64,000 nt of DNA from Ricinus communis (GCF_019578655.1 NC_063260.1:15626001-15690000); one strand, 5' to 3'. Positions 10,350 to 21,974 are shown, counted from the stretch's first letter. A program made the numbers and translations. The notes: a model not told the origin generated them from the letters alone.

Positions 10350-11141
10350 GTATATGTTCCATTCTTGTTATTCTTTCATTATAATTGATTTCCTAGTTAT
10401 TTTAAAGATGAACATGTTTAGTTAGATTGATTAAATCCATTAGGATTTCTTTACTATGTTGGCTTAGTACTAAATTGCTGGATTATTTGAGTTTAGTTTT
10501 ATATCCTTCTTGCTTTCAATATTAATAAGATGATGCATTATTCATGAAACGTTGTGAATTGTGATGTTTAAATTGCTTTATGTGATTGAGAAATCCATTT
10601 GGCGATTGGAATTTTGAATAGCAAGAACTGGTTAATAATCACTTAAAGATAAGGATAATTAACTAGCCGAATTAAGAATTAACAAAGCTTAATAGAGGCA
10701 GATTAAAGCTTAATGCTAATTTAAGAATCAATTGTTAGGAAGAGATTCCAACTTTAGGTTCTTAAGTTTAGGAATTTGGTGAGCGCGAGAGAGAAACCAA
10801 ATTCAATTAAGAACTCATCCACGGGTAGCATAATTAGACTCATCAATCTGTTATCTTTTGTTTGATTGCCAACTAGTTTAGGTTCCCTTTGGGTTTGCTT
10901 TCTTATCTTGGTTGTTTCATTTATCCATTCATTCCTACATCTCCCTTAGAACTTAGCTTATACTTATTAGTTAGTTTAGAAATTATTCATCATTCATTTT
11001 AGGTTAATATAACAGAGAACAAAGAAGTAACTCTAGGCTTTTACTTTTCCGAGGAATACGACCTTGATACTCGCCATGAGTGCTACACTACATCGATAGG
11101 TTCACTGCCTTAGATTGTAGCTGCATAATAGCATATCATCA
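10350..11141 (+). repeat. Truncated Athila-type LTR, copy A3, opposite orientation
   Basis: Closely matches about 36790-37556 in the same orientation, including the conserved end segment that reads GAATACGACCTTGATACTCG near 11064. The LTR 3' end (...ATCATCA) is at about 11141. The first half of the LTR is missing. Confidence 0.7.
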
Positions 11142-11146
11142 TTGAT

Positions 11147-11355
11147 ATGACATATAGGCTTCTCACCATCATTAACAACATAAGAAAACTTGGCAAGCAT
11201 TATGCACTTATGGATATTAATAACAAGATCCTTAAGAGTCTTCCTTTGGATAAATATGAAGCTAGATTGGCTAGCATTAAAGAAGAAAATGAAGGCCTAA
11301 GAAAGATTCTAATGGATATTCTTATAGGTAAACTTCTCATCCATGAAATGTCTCT
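11147..11355 (+). pseudogene. Ty1/copia gag, UBN2-type fragment
   Basis: The frame reads M-T-Y-R-L-L-T-I-I-N-N-I-R-K-L-G-K, then I-L-K-S-L-P-L, then L-A-S-I-K-E and D-I-L-I-G-K-L-L-I-H-E-M. This is the order seen in UBN2-type copia gag proteins. It picks up the reading frame that breaks off at about 1235, so the LTR-bearing block 1242-11141 appears to sit inside one copia gag. Confidence 0.55.
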
Positions 11356-11363
11356 AGTCAGGG

Positions 11364-11663
11364 ATGATTTTAATAGATCAAGAAGTGAATTATCTTCTAG
11401 AAAATGTTGGTATAAAGGCATTTCTTCTACCCCAAGCCTTAGATATAGGTTATGACAATGTCATCAAGGAATTTCTTTCCTCCTTAGTGATCAATAAAAA
11501 GGGAGATGATGATGAGTATTATGGAATAGAGTTTAGGATGTTTGGGAAGAGACATACTTTTTTTAGAGCTCAACTTTCTCCTGTTTTTAGGTTTCAAGAA
11601 AAGGATCCAATGAGGATTATTAAGAATATAGTTGATATGACCCTTTCTCCTTCTCAATTTTAG
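11364..11663 (+). pseudogene. Retroelement-like ORF fragment (unknown protein)
   Basis: A 99-codon frame containing A-L-D-x-G-Y-D-N-V-I-K-E-F, then K-K-G-D-D-D-E-Y-Y-G-I-E-F-R-M-F-G-K-R. It resembles a pattern (VIKEFYxNL ... GvxFxxxGk) found in uncharacterised plant retroelement proteins. The frame stops at 11663 and similar sequence is not visible after it. Assignment is tentative. Confidence 0.3.
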
Positions 11664-11689
11664 AGACAAATCTCTTTCAAGCAAACACA

Positions 11690-13060
11690 CACCAAAAATT
11701 TTCTATCAAGCTTAATAATCCTTTTCTTGGCAAACTGGTGGAACTGTTTGACATGCCTCCAGCCTAAGTACTTTTCCATTCTGTTGGTGAGTACATTACC
11801 CTTACTTTTCTAATTTCTAATTATGAGAAAAAAGAAAAGGGTATACTTGCTTGTATTCGGATGCTGGGCTTTTGCTTAATGCCCAATTTCTGTTGATTTC
11901 TCCTAGGGAGGGGGAGATATCAGAAGTTGCTAGCGTTATTGTTTAGGTGGGGCATGGAGCTTATCCAGTTCCCATCATCTTGGCTGAAATTATCATTAGG
12001 TTAGACATGTATAAAATCCATCAACTATTTGGTGGCATCCTCATTTTCTTACAAGTATGCAACCAAATCTTTTTTCTTTTACTATCATTTTTGCCTAAGC
12101 CGCCCTTTTGAGTTTGTAACTTAGCAGGCTAATGTCTTAAATTTACCTAAGCCACTTTCTTAGGTTTTTAACTTGGCAGATTTTATTTTTATCTAAACCG
12201 GCCTTTCGGGTTTTCATATTGGTTTCTTCTCTTATTTTGCTTTCTTTTATTTTTCTTTTCTGCAGATTTGGTTGCACAAAAAGCTTCAGATACTAACCAT
12301 CCTGAGGAACATCGATAAATACAAGTAGAAGCATGTTCAAGTTCAATCCATCGTTACCCTACAGGACTATGATGGTTGGGTTTCTTAGATGAAAAGCATT
12401 CCAGACACACTCATTCGCTGGACTTGCCCATGGTAGAGGATTAAGCATGTCACACTCATGGTGTATGGTGACTATGTACCTTTACACAAACCGGGGGCAT
12501 CCACCTTCTACACACGTTTAAGACTTTACTGCTAGTATAGGCAAAAGCAACAGATTTTGGAATTCCTTCATGAATTTGAAGGCTTCCCATTGAGATAAGA
12601 TTTCCTAGATAAGATGGAGAGACTTTAGCATCGTCAAGATATAGAGCGCAACCTTAATTCGAAGACGATCTGACCACTGATGATAACTTCAAAGGTTGGT
12701 TTGAGCTTCGGATTACCACTTCTCCTGGATTTTCGAGGTTCAAGAGGACTCTAGAGCTAGCTATTGATTCTAAGAATGCATATGCAAATGCAAAGAGGAG
12801 AAGAAGATGAAAATATATTTCTTTTTATATCTCATTTATTTTGCTTCAGACTTTAACTTAGTTTTTCTTTTAGTTAGTGCACAAAGTAATAAATAGACAT
12901 CCACATGTTTGATAAAAATTCTAAATAATTTATTCATTTAGTAAAGGCTTAAATGGGTATATTTTGATTTCTCCTGATATAACTCTTGTCATCAGCCAGT
13001 CCTTTCAGATTTTCTAGCTGATTATTTTCTTATACATAGTATTTCTTGAGACAATCCAGG
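11690..13060. other. No gene: retroelement debris
   Basis: No open frame of note and no recognised motif. It contains a three-unit imperfect repeat (12096-12223). It should hold the 3' LTR of the minus-strand element E, but I see no match to that family's LTR here. Confidence 0.4.
12096..12223. repeat. Three imperfect tandem repeats, about 45-60 bp each
   Basis: Each unit carries CCTAAGCCGCCCTTTTGAG or a variant (CCTAAGCCACTTTC, CTAAACCGGCCTTTCGGG), then a GTTT(T/G)TAACTTGGCAG-like segment. The GGCCTTTCGGGTTTT part could fold into a small hairpin. Confidence 0.6.
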
Positions 13061-13064
13061 TTAA

Positions 13065-14700
13065 TTAGCTCAAAGAACTCGCTCCTTCTAAGTTCGAGAT
13101 CTTAGCGGCACCTTTTGGCAAAATTTTCTTTACCAAGTACGGGCCTTCCCAATTAGGCTTGTACTTCCCTTTTGGTTCAAATGCAATATATCTTGTGTGC
13201 TTCAATACTAAATCAGTAACTTTCATCTTCCCTAGCTTTACTTTCTTATTGAATTGCCTAGTAATTCTTTTTTGGTACAATTACATGTGGTATAGGGCTT
13301 TCATCCTTTTCTCATTTACTAAAAGCTATTGATTGTTCGACCAGCATACTCGATATTTTAGTCAAGACAATTCAACCTCAAAGACTTCAACTCTAATTTG
13401 ACTAATAAGATTGCTTTAGTCCTATAAACTAAAGAGTATGGATTTTGTCTTGTTGACGTCCGTTTAATTATTTGATATCCCCAAAGTACAAATAGTAACT
13501 GAAATGACCAATCCTTATGAGTTCATACCATCTTTGAGAGTATTTTCTTTAATTTCTTATTGGCTACTTCAATTTGCTTCATTTGGAAGACTGTGATGTA
13601 ATCTTGTATTCGGTAAGTACGTTATTTAACCGTAAAGCACACCATTATCTGTTATAACGTGGTGTGGGATCCCATATATGTAGATCAAATTCCTTTTTAT
13701 AAACCTATCCATCCGTCTTGCCCTCATGGTAGTGAACCGCTTGGCTTCAACCCACTTAGAGAAATAGTCGATTGCCATTACTATGTATCTATGACTATTC
13801 GAATGAGGTTTTATCTCTTTGATGATGTTGATTCTCCAAGCTACAAAAGGCTATACAAATGTCAAATTATGTAACTCATTTAGAGGTATGTGACTCAAGT
13901 GGTTGTAAAGCTGACATTCACGACATTTCCTCACTATAGCTATACGATCATTTTCTGTTGTTCACCAATAATAACCTTGATGTATAATCTTTTCGGTTAA
14001 TACTATGTCATACACATGAGGCCCGTGCAACCCCTTATGCATCTCTTCCATTACAACCTATGCCTCCAGCTTAGTAACACATCCAAGCTAGACCCTTGAA
14101 GTCATTCTTCTGTATAGCACTCCTTCATGACTGAGGAAGTTTCTAGCTTGTATCCATAACGCATACCTTTCCTTAGTAGTTGATTCCTCAAGATATACCT
14201 TATCTTTTACAAGTCTTTTCAAATTATAAAATCAAGGCTTCTCTTCTAGTATCATTTAGACTTGCATTACCCGGTCTCCCTGATAATAAGGTGCTCCTGA
14301 CTTCATGATCACTAACGACTACATTAGAAGTTGGTAAGGGTTGTCCCACATCGACGATAGGGTAGCCAGTGCATCCGTCATCTAGTTCTTATCTCGCGAC
14401 AAGTGTATGAACAAACACTTAAAGAAGTTACAAACCAAAGTCCTTAGGTAATTAATATATCGCTTCAACTTTTCTTCTTTCATGTCCCATTCCTTGATGG
14501 CTTGTTAAATCACTAGCATGGAGTCCCTATAGACTATTAGTTGATTTGCTCCTGCTCTCATAGCTGCTTCTCATCCAAATAAATATGTTTCGTACTCCAC
14601 CATGTTATTGGTCACTTTAAAGTCAAATCTCTTGGCTATTGGCATAATTTCTCCTACAAGCGTGATTACAACTACTCTTAACCCTACACTTATTGCATTC
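13065..14700 (-). pseudogene. Integrase region of element E
   Basis: The 3' end (13065-13280) reads the integrase C-terminal pattern with K-P-N-W-E-G-P-Y-L-V-K-K. Upstream the minus strand has G-I-P-H-x-V-I-T-D-N-G near 13640-13690 and Y-I-V-M-A-I-D-Y-F-S-K-W-V-E-A near 13735-13790. These are the parts of the DDE catalytic core that hold the first two Asp residues. Several frameshifts and stops separate these blocks, so it is a pseudogene. The portion 13768-14701 was copied to 7950-8883. Confidence 0.7.
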
Positions 14701-15047
14701 ATAGCTCCATCAAAGTACATTTTGCATTCTTGATTGCCCCTAAATTTTCATTAAGAAACTCTAAATCCAAAAAGTCATCTCCTTCGATCACATTTTGAGC
14801 TAAGAATTCTGCTATTGCCCTCCCTTTAACTACCTTCTTGGTGACGCACTCCATATCAAATTCTATTAGGAGTATTAACCATTTAGCTAACTTTCTTATA
14901 AGAGACAAGGCTTTGAATAGGTATTTCAACGGGTCTATTTTTAAAACTGCTTGCACCCTATAAGACTGGAAGTAATGCCTCAATTTTCTTGTGGCCCATA
15001 TCATTGCTAAACACATCTTTTCCATGAGGTTATATTTTGACTCATAA
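14699..15047 (-). pseudogene. RNase H region of element E, split by element F
   Basis: The frame reads the typical gypsy RNase H stretch S-K-Y-N-L-M-E-K-x-C-L-A, then W-A-T-R-K-L-R-H-Y-F and a D-P-L-K-Y motif. It breaks at 15047, where the LTR of element F begins. The missing start of the domain is at about 21980-22110 on the other side of F, and the CATAA target duplication marks both edges. Confidence 0.75.
15043..15047. repeat. Target-site duplication CATAA, left copy
   Basis: Exact 5-bp match to 21975-21979 on the other side of element F. Confidence 0.85.
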
Positions 15048-15973
15048 TGATGCAACCAAAGATGCATCTAAGTCAACTAGCATGGATCCACTAGCCTATG
15101 GAGGACCGATGACACGAGCAAGGAGTAAAAGGTTCAAGCAAGCCTTAAATTCTTACTTGGAGCATGTTTTGAAGATGGCTAATGATGGTGCTTTTAATGA
15201 AGATAACAACGCCTTGAAGATAGTGACATTAATTGTTATTAATGAAGCTTAAACTTCTGGTCATGGAACAAGGTCAAGGTCAAAGATCGGGGATCAAAGT
15301 CAACAGGCTTTCCTAGGGTTTCTAGAAGCATTGGTCGGCACATTAGGGTTTAGAAGCATCGGGCCGCACCCTAAGCATCGGGGTCGCACATTAGGGTTTC
15401 TAGAAGCATTGGAGGTCTCATCAACCCTAGGGCGTACCACCACTTATGCTTAGAGAAGGAGGCGTACCAAATTACATTAGAAGTCTTTTAGGGTTTGATT
15501 CTTTATTACTTATCTCTTAGTCCTTTTTAGGGTTAGAATCATTTCAAACTCTATAAATAGAGCTATGTATTTCATTTAAAGGACATAAGATCAATATACA
15601 TTTCCGAATGAAGTTTAATTTGAGTTGTTAACTCTTATTCCTTAAGGTGTTCCTTATTGAATTTCTTGAGATTAAATTAACTTGTTTGATTTAGTTTCAC
15701 ATCTACATGTTTGATCAATCAATTAACTTTTATTAGTTTCTTGAGTTGTTTGAACATTCTTCATCTATTTATAACTAAAGGGCTTAGTAGTTCTATTGCT
15801 AAGTTTGTTAGTTCCATAATCAATTGCAAACTTTCAAGTTAGATCTTGGGGCCACAAATTCGAACTTATTGGTAAGGTGCTTCCTCTTAAATAGGGAGAG
15901 CGCGTTTATCAGTTTGATTTTCTCACCATTACTTATCTTGGTGTTTGAACGTATCCGATTCGAGTTCGTATCA
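15048..15973 (+). repeat. Element F left (5') LTR, 926 bp
   Basis: TG...CA ends. A TATAAATA box lies at 15552-15559, within CTATAAATAGAG, and would start transcription of the element. Compared with the right LTR (893 bp) it is almost identical over most of its length, but differs strongly in a GC-rich patch at about 15310-15480. Confidence 0.9.
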
Positions 15974-15975
15974 TT

Positions 15976-15987
15976 TGGTATCGAGCC
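15976..15987 (+). other. Element F primer-binding site
   Basis: TGGTATCGAGCC begins two bases after the left LTR. It matches the complement of the initiator-Met tRNA 3' end (TGGTATCAGAGC) with one base deleted. Confidence 0.75.
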
Positions 15988-16601
15988 AAACTTGTTAGTT
16001 GGTTCATTTTTTTCAATTAAAGAGTCTTCTATTTCATCTCAATTTCCCGTTCGCATCATTATTAAAAAAAAAAAAGTATACTATTTTCATCACGCCTGCA
16101 TATCAAGGTGATTTCCAAAAAAAAAAAAAAAAGAAAGGAAGGAACGGAAAACTAACCCTAACCATTTGTGTTGGGTAGTTCTCGAAGAATTGACTCTTGA
16201 TTGATTCATTCGCAATTCCTTTTAATTAATTGGAGTCATTTCTTCATTCTTATAATTCCGATTTGGGTAATTTTGTTTGTTTTCTCTTAAAAAGCTTTTC
16301 TTTTGGGTTAATTGAGTCTTGTTCGATTAGTTGTAAGCTTGTTTTGTTCACACGCTTATAATTCGTTTTATTGATTCACGAGTGTTCTATTGAACTTCAG
16401 AATTAATAAACGTTAAGAGGTTGTGAAAAACTTGTTCTTGTGATTACTAGAACAATTTGATTTAATTTCTATAAGAATTCAATTCTTTCATGAGTGAAAC
16501 ACGTGAGGGAGTGATCTTTTCTTGTTTTTGCCTTTAACTATAAGAAGCCTCCAGAGTATAACACTTGATCACGCCCTTTTTCTTAGTCTTTTGGTTTAAC
16601 C

Positions 16602-17700
16602 ATGTCATCCGAACCATCATTGACTTTGGAAAATTTAGCTTATACATCGAGAGATGTAGTAGAACATATGACAAAACAATTTCAAAAACAAGATGACAAA
16701 TTAACTAGGTTATTGAATGATATGCCTAAAAAACGTCTAAAGTGGGATGGTTCCGATAATGACCAAGAAAGTGAGTCTAAAGGGTCTAGACATAATCTCC
16801 AACCCAAAATTGACACTAATTTGGGTAGCATTAAGATGAAAATACCATCTTTTCATGGTAAGAGTGACTCAAGTTTATTTGGAGTGGGAAAAGAAGGTTG
16901 AAAGGGTTTTTGAATGTCATAACTATAGTGAGTCTAAAAAGGTTAAACTTCACGTTGTTGAATTTTGTGATTAGCCTTTGCCATTTGGTGGGATCAATTG
17001 GTGAGTGGTCGTAGCGCCATGGGGAACACGGGTTGGTTCATGGGATGAGGTTAAACGCATTATGCGTAAAGGTTTGTGCCATCGCACTACCAAAGGGATT
17101 TGTACAACAAGTTACAAAATCTAGTACAAGGTAGTAAGAGTGTTGAGGAGTATTGGCAATCTATGGAGATAGCTATGATTAGAGCCAATATAGACGAGGA
17201 TAGGGAAGCCACAATGGCAAGATTTTTGCATGGTTTGAATCGTGATATTGCTAACATAATTGAATTACAGACATTATGTAGAGATGGAGGATATGTTGCA
17301 CATGGCCATAAAGGTGGAAAAGCAATTAAAAACCAAGAGCGTAAGTGCTGCCCCCTAGCTCAAAATGGAGTAATGCATGGAAAGGAGCAACCAGCCCCCT
17401 AACAATGAGGTCGTGAGGCATCAAAGGACATCAAGCCGGCCCCTAAATTTGATGTTAACACTAAACCAACGACGCATAGTGACCTCGAATCAAAGAAAGT
17501 GCAATGCTTCAAGTGTTTGGGGTATGGACATATATCTTCCCAATGTCCAAACAAGCGAACCATGGCAATTCGAGGTGGTGAAGTGGTCTTTGAGAGTGAT
17601 GAAGAATCCGAACCAGGTGAGGAGGATTACCTATACATGCCTCGAGTTGGAAGAATGTGATGATGTGCAATTCAGGTGAGGTTAGTAATGTACTTATAAC
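16602..17700 (+). pseudogene. Element F gag with CCHC zinc knuckle
   Basis: The ATG at 16602 opens a frame with a coiled, Lys/Gln-rich start and the K-I-P-S-F-H-G-K-S-D motif of the Ty3/gypsy gag domain near residue 85. Frameshifts follow at about 16870 and 16970. The middle of the domain resumes at 17076 (P-S-H-Y-Q-R-D-L-Y-N-K-L-Q-N-L-x-Q-G) and includes R-A-N-I-D-E-D and M-A-R-F-L-H-G-L-N. A zinc knuckle C-F-K-C-L-G-Y-G-H-I-S-S-Q-C is in another frame at about 17506-17555. So the capsid and RNA-binding parts are recognisable but at least three frame breaks disable the gene. Confidence 0.75.
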
Positions 17701-18189
17701 TTTTAGAGCTCTTAATTTACAACCTACTGATGATGACGCTCAAAGGGAAAACATATTCCATACTACATGTAAAGTACAAAACCATGATGCTAATTGCGCT
17801 TTAATCATTGATGGGGGTAGTTGTACTAATGTAGCCAGTTAAGCATGATGGTTGATAAACTTAGACTTCAACTATTAAAGCATCCTAAGCCATACACCTT
17901 ACAATGGCTTAATGATTAAAGTGGGATTAGAGTTACTAAGCAAGTACGGATTGCATTTAGTGTAAAGAAGTATAATGATGAGGTATTATGTGATGTTGTT
18001 CCCATGCAAGCATGTCATATGTTGCTAGGTAGACCATGGTTATATGATAGATCCGCAATTCATAATGGTCGAACCAATGCATATTCTCTTGTAATGGATG
18101 GAAAACCGTATGTTTTGGCACCATTAAGTCCTAAAGAAGTTTGTGAATTACAAAAAGTTGTAAGGACCGAACCTAGGAAGCATACATGA
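17657..18189 (+). pseudogene. Element F aspartic protease region
   Basis: I-I-D-G-G-S-C-T-N-V-A-S at about 17800-17840 is the retroelement protease active site (D-G/S-G/A pattern), followed by a stop. Downstream, C-D-V-V-P-M-Q-A-C-H-M-L-L-G-R-P-W (17989-18040) is the flap/second conserved block. The two blocks are separated by stops. Confidence 0.7.
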
Positions 18190-18700
18190 GAAAGAAAAGA
18201 AGAGTGTGAGAGTGCATGAAAAGAAAAGTTTGAGCAAGCAGAGGCGAGGATAAAATAATGAGAGGGAGAGCAACGAGTGGTAAAAGGAGAGTTTAGCGAG
18301 GGTTTGCGGCAAGAATGTGAGCAAAGAACGGTAGGCAAAAAGTAAGTTTTTTAGAGAAGAGCGAGACACGAGAGGCTTTGAAAGTGAAAATAGTACTTGT
18401 ACTTATGTACAAGGAGACTTTATTTAATACTAATAATCTTAACTCTTCTCTTCCTAGTGTGTTTGTAAGTGTTTTGCGGGAATATGACGATGTGTTTCCC
18501 GAGGAGTTACCTAGTGCTGGTTGCACCACCACTAGGGGATGAGAGCACCAAATTGACTTTGTCTTCTGGGGTCATCCATTCAAATAGACCAGCCATAGAG
18601 TCAATCCGGAGAGACCAATGCCTGCAACGCCAAGTTGAGGAACTACTAAGTAAAGGTTATGTTAGGGAAAGTCTGCCCTTGCGTGTTTTCCTTTGTCGCT
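18190..18700 (+). pseudogene. Protease-RT linker of element F, broken
   Basis: A Lys/Glu/Arg-rich linker with stops (18190-18390), then recognisable RT-upstream sequence with a P-E-E-L-P pattern at about 18497-18515 and an R-R-D-Q-C-L-Q-R-Q-V-E-E-L-L-x-K-G-Y stretch near 18610-18660. Confidence 0.5.
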
Positions 18701-19230
18701 TTGTTAGTCCCTGAAAGATGGGTCTTGGCATGGCATGTGTGTTGATTGTCGTGCAATTAACAAGATTACCATTAAATATCGTCATCTTATTCCTAGGTTA
18801 GATGATATGTTAGATGAATTGCATGGAAGTGTTATCTTTACTAAAATTGATTTGAGAAGTGGCTATCACCAAATTAGAATGAATATAGGTGATGAGTGGA
18901 AAACAACATTCAAAACTAAATTTGGTTTGTATGAAGTGAGTTGGTCATGCCTTTGGCTTAACTAACGCTACCAGTACTTTTTATAGACTAATGAACCATG
19001 TTTTCTTCGTGCCAGATGGTAAATTTGTGGTAGTATACTTTGATGATATTCCGATTTATAGTAAGAGCTTTAGTGAGCATGTTAAACATGTTCGGATGGT
19101 GTTGATGGTTTTGCGTGAGAATTCTTTATATGCTAACCTTGCTAAGTGTGATTTTGCACAAACAAACTTGTGTTTCTTGGTTTTGTTGTTAGTGAAAATG
19201 GAATTCAGGTCGATGAAGTTAAGGTAAAAG
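18700..19230 (+). pseudogene. Element F reverse transcriptase
   Basis: [12 protein letters not shown], then [10 protein letters not shown] and [14 protein letters not shown] are gypsy RT blocks. The catalytic block is V-V-Y-F-D-D-I at about 19029-19049 (the two Asp bind metal). A frameshift near 18945 splits the two halves and a further one lies near 19165. No active enzyme could be made. Confidence 0.8.
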
Positions 19231-19459
19231 CACTAAGGAGTGGCCAACACGAAGAATGTAGTAGTGTTGATGAGGAGTTTAGCTTTCTGCTTGCTCTTGC
19301 ACATGTAGAGGTTTGTCGAGGACTCTCGATCTCTTGCACCGCACCCTTAACGAGCTTGTAGAAGAACGGAAGTTTCACTTGGGAGAACAAGAAACGCGCA
19401 TTTAATATGCTAAAGGACAAACTTACTTCATCTCCCATTCTTTCACTTCCTGATTTCTC

Positions 19460-19800
19460 CAAAACTTTTCAAATTGATTCTGATGCTTCGTACAGTGTGT
19501 ATTGGAGTCGTTTTAATGCAAGATGGGAAGCCAATAGCCTATTTTAGTGAAAAGTTGAATGGAGCTAGCTTGAAATATCCAACTTATGACAAGAAATTGT
19601 ATGCCTTCTTGTGTATGCGCAGACTCAATGTTTCGCATTATTTGCTACTAAGGAGTTTGTGATTCACACGGATCATGAAGCATTAAAGCACTTGAAGGGA
19701 CAGAACAAGTTGAATAAGCGCCATGCTAAATGGAGTGAATTCATTGAAGCATTTCATGTCATTAAGTGCAAGGCAAGGTAAAGAAAATGTAGTTGGATGC
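19460..19800 (+). pseudogene. Element F RNase H region
   Basis: Contains [18 protein letters not shown] and Y-P-T-Y-D-K-x-L-Y-A in frame at 19504-19610. After a frameshift it continues as [14 protein letters not shown], with the H-T-D-H motif of gypsy RNase H at about 19665-19676. Confidence 0.75.
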
Positions 19801-21181
19801 ACTATCTAGAAGGTATGCTTTACTTGCTTCTCTCAGAAACAAAATTGCTTGGTTTTGAGTATATCAAAGACTTGTATGTTGATGACCACGATTTTGGTTC
19901 TATTTTTCATGCTTGTGAACATGGTGCTATTGATAAATTTTACAGACATGATGGATTTTTGTTCAAAGAAAAACGTCTATGCATTCCTATGTGTTACATC
20001 GTGAATTGCTTTAGAGAATCACGATGAAGGTGGTTTGATGGGACACTTTGGTGTTCAAAAGACTTTAGATGTTTTGCATGATCATTTCTATTGGCCTCAA
20101 AATGAAATCTGATGTGAATAGATTATGTGCTAAGCTGCAAGCAAGCTAAGTCTAAATTACAACCTAATGGGTTATACATGCCTTTGCCCATACCTAATTC
20201 TCCTTGGATTGACATATCTATGGATTTTGTGCTTGGATTACCTGGAATTCAAGCATGGGCATGATAGTATTTTTGTTGTGGTGGATAGGTTTTCAAAGAT
20301 GTCACACTTTATGCATGTGGAAAGCAGGTGATGCACACATGAATATGTTCTTAGAATTGTTCTTTAGAAATGTGCGTTTACATGGTATGCCCTAGAACTA
20401 TTGTGATAGGGACACCAAGTTTGAGCTATTTTGGAAGACCCTTAATGGTAGTGGTGAACTAAATTACTTTTTTCTACTACATGTCATCCTCAAACCGATG
20501 GTCAAACCGGGGTAGTAAATAGAACTTTGTCACAATTACTTAGGACCATGGTTAAACGAAACTTGAGAACATGGGAAAATTGTTTACCACATGTTGAATT
20601 TGCATATAATCATAGTATGCATTCTTCTACTCAATTTTGCCCATTTGAGATTGTTTATGGCTTTATTCCTTTGAGTCCTTTAGATTTGATTGCTTTACCT
20701 TTGAGTGAACAAGTGAATTTAGATGGTGCAGAGAAATTTGAATTTGTGTTGAAGTTGCATGAGCAAGTGCGTGCAAATTTGGAAAGACGTAATGAACAAA
20801 TCACCAAACAACGCATAGGGCAAAGGATGGTATTTGAATTCGTGTTGATCGGGTGCCTTGACTGTGAAGGAAAGGTTTCCCAATCAAAGAAAATCAAAGT
20901 TGATGCCACGTAGTGATGGTCCATTTGAAGTAATAGAGCACATCAACGATAATGCATACAAAGTTGACTTACCCGGTGAGTATAATGTTAGTGCTACTTT
21001 TAATGTTGTCATTGATTTGTCTCCTTTTGATTTTGATGAAGGCGTTGATTCGAGGTCTCGAATCCTTTCGAGGGGGAGGGATGATGCAACCAAAGATGCA
21101 TCTAAGTCAACTAGCATGGATCCACTAGCCTATGGAGGACCGATGACACGGCAAGGAGTAAAAGGTTCAAGCAAGCCTTAA
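19800..21181 (+). pseudogene. Element F integrase
   Basis: Zinc-binding part near 19900-20150 (G-H-F-G-V-x-K-T pattern with frameshifts). The DDE core begins near 20205 ([12 protein letters not shown]). The late core is clear at 20527-20700: L-S-Q-L-L-R-T-M-V, then [18 protein letters not shown] and P-F-E-I-V-Y-G. The C-terminal part (20858-21060) has S-D-G-P-F-E-V and A-F-K/Y-K-V-D-L-P patterns. The frame then runs across the polypurine tract into the right LTR. Broken in at least four places. Confidence 0.75.
21070..21081 (+). other. Element F polypurine tract
   Basis: GAGGGGGAGGGA lies directly before the TGATGCAACC start of the right LTR, as expected for the plus-strand primer. Confidence 0.85.
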
Positions 21182-21974
21182 ATTCTTACTTGGAGCATGT
21201 TTTGAAGATGGCTAATGATGGTGCTTTTAATGAAGATAACAACGCCTTTAAGATAGTGACATTAATTGCTATTAATGAAGCTTAAACTTCCGGTCATGGA
21301 ACAAGGTCAAGGTCAAGGTCAAAGATCGGGGGATCAAAGTCAACAGGCTTTCCTAGGTTTCTAGCATCAGCCGCACCCACTAAGCATCGGGCCGCACATT
21401 AGGTTCTTAGAAGCACGGAGGTCTCACTTAACCCTAGGGCAGCCACCACTTATGCTTAGAAGGAGGCGTACCGCATTAGAAGTCTTTTAGGGTTTGATTC
21501 TTTATTACTTATCTCTTAGTCCTTTTTAGGGTTAGAATCATTTCAAAACTCTATAAATAGAGCTATGTATTTCGGGCTAAAGGACATAAGATCAATATAC
21601 ATTTCTGAATGAAGTTTAATTTGAGTTGTTAACTCTTATTCCTTAAGGTGTTCCTTATTGAATTTCTTGAGATTAAATTAACTTGTTTGATTTAGTTTCA
21701 CATCTACATGTTTGATCAATCAATTAACTTTTTATTAGTTTCTTGAGTTGTTTGAACATTCTTCATCTATTTATAACTAAAGGGCTTAGTAGTTCTATTG
21801 CTAAGTTTGTTAGTTCCATAATCAATTGCAAACTTTCAAGTTAGATCTTGGGGCGACAAATTCGAACTTATTGGTAAGGGTGCTTCCTCTTAAATAGGGA
21901 GAGCGTTTATCAGTTTGATTTTCTCACCATTACTTATCTTGGTGTTTGAACGTATCCGGTTCGAGTTCGTATCA
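21082..21974 (+). repeat. Element F right (3') LTR, 893 bp
   Basis: Pair of 15048-15973. TATAAATA at 21552-21559. Followed by the target duplication CATAA. Confidence 0.9.

Larger units (their letters stand above)
15048..21974 (+). mobile_element. Element F: complete Ty3/gypsy retrotransposon (6927 bp), coding broken
   Basis: Bounded by two LTRs (15048-15973, 21082-21974), each starting TGATGCAACC and ending ATCA. The 5-bp target duplication is CATAA, with a primer-binding site directly inside the left LTR and a polypurine tract directly before the right one. Internal order on the + strand: gag with zinc knuckle, protease, RT, RNase H, integrase, which is Ty3/gypsy. Frameshifts and stops break every domain, so it is not autonomous now. 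It sits in the RNase H of element E in the opposite direction, so it is younger than E. The long reading frame at the integrase end runs on into the right LTR with a T-R-A-R-S-K-R motif, as in several plant gypsy lineages; I do not assign the lineage. Confidence 0.9.

Noticed and set aside
15037..15252. 71-codon frame with T-R-A-R-S-K-R motif as a separate gene
   Set aside because: It is the LTR copy of the polyprotein tail that runs from integrase into the right LTR; the left LTR holds the same letters by duplication.
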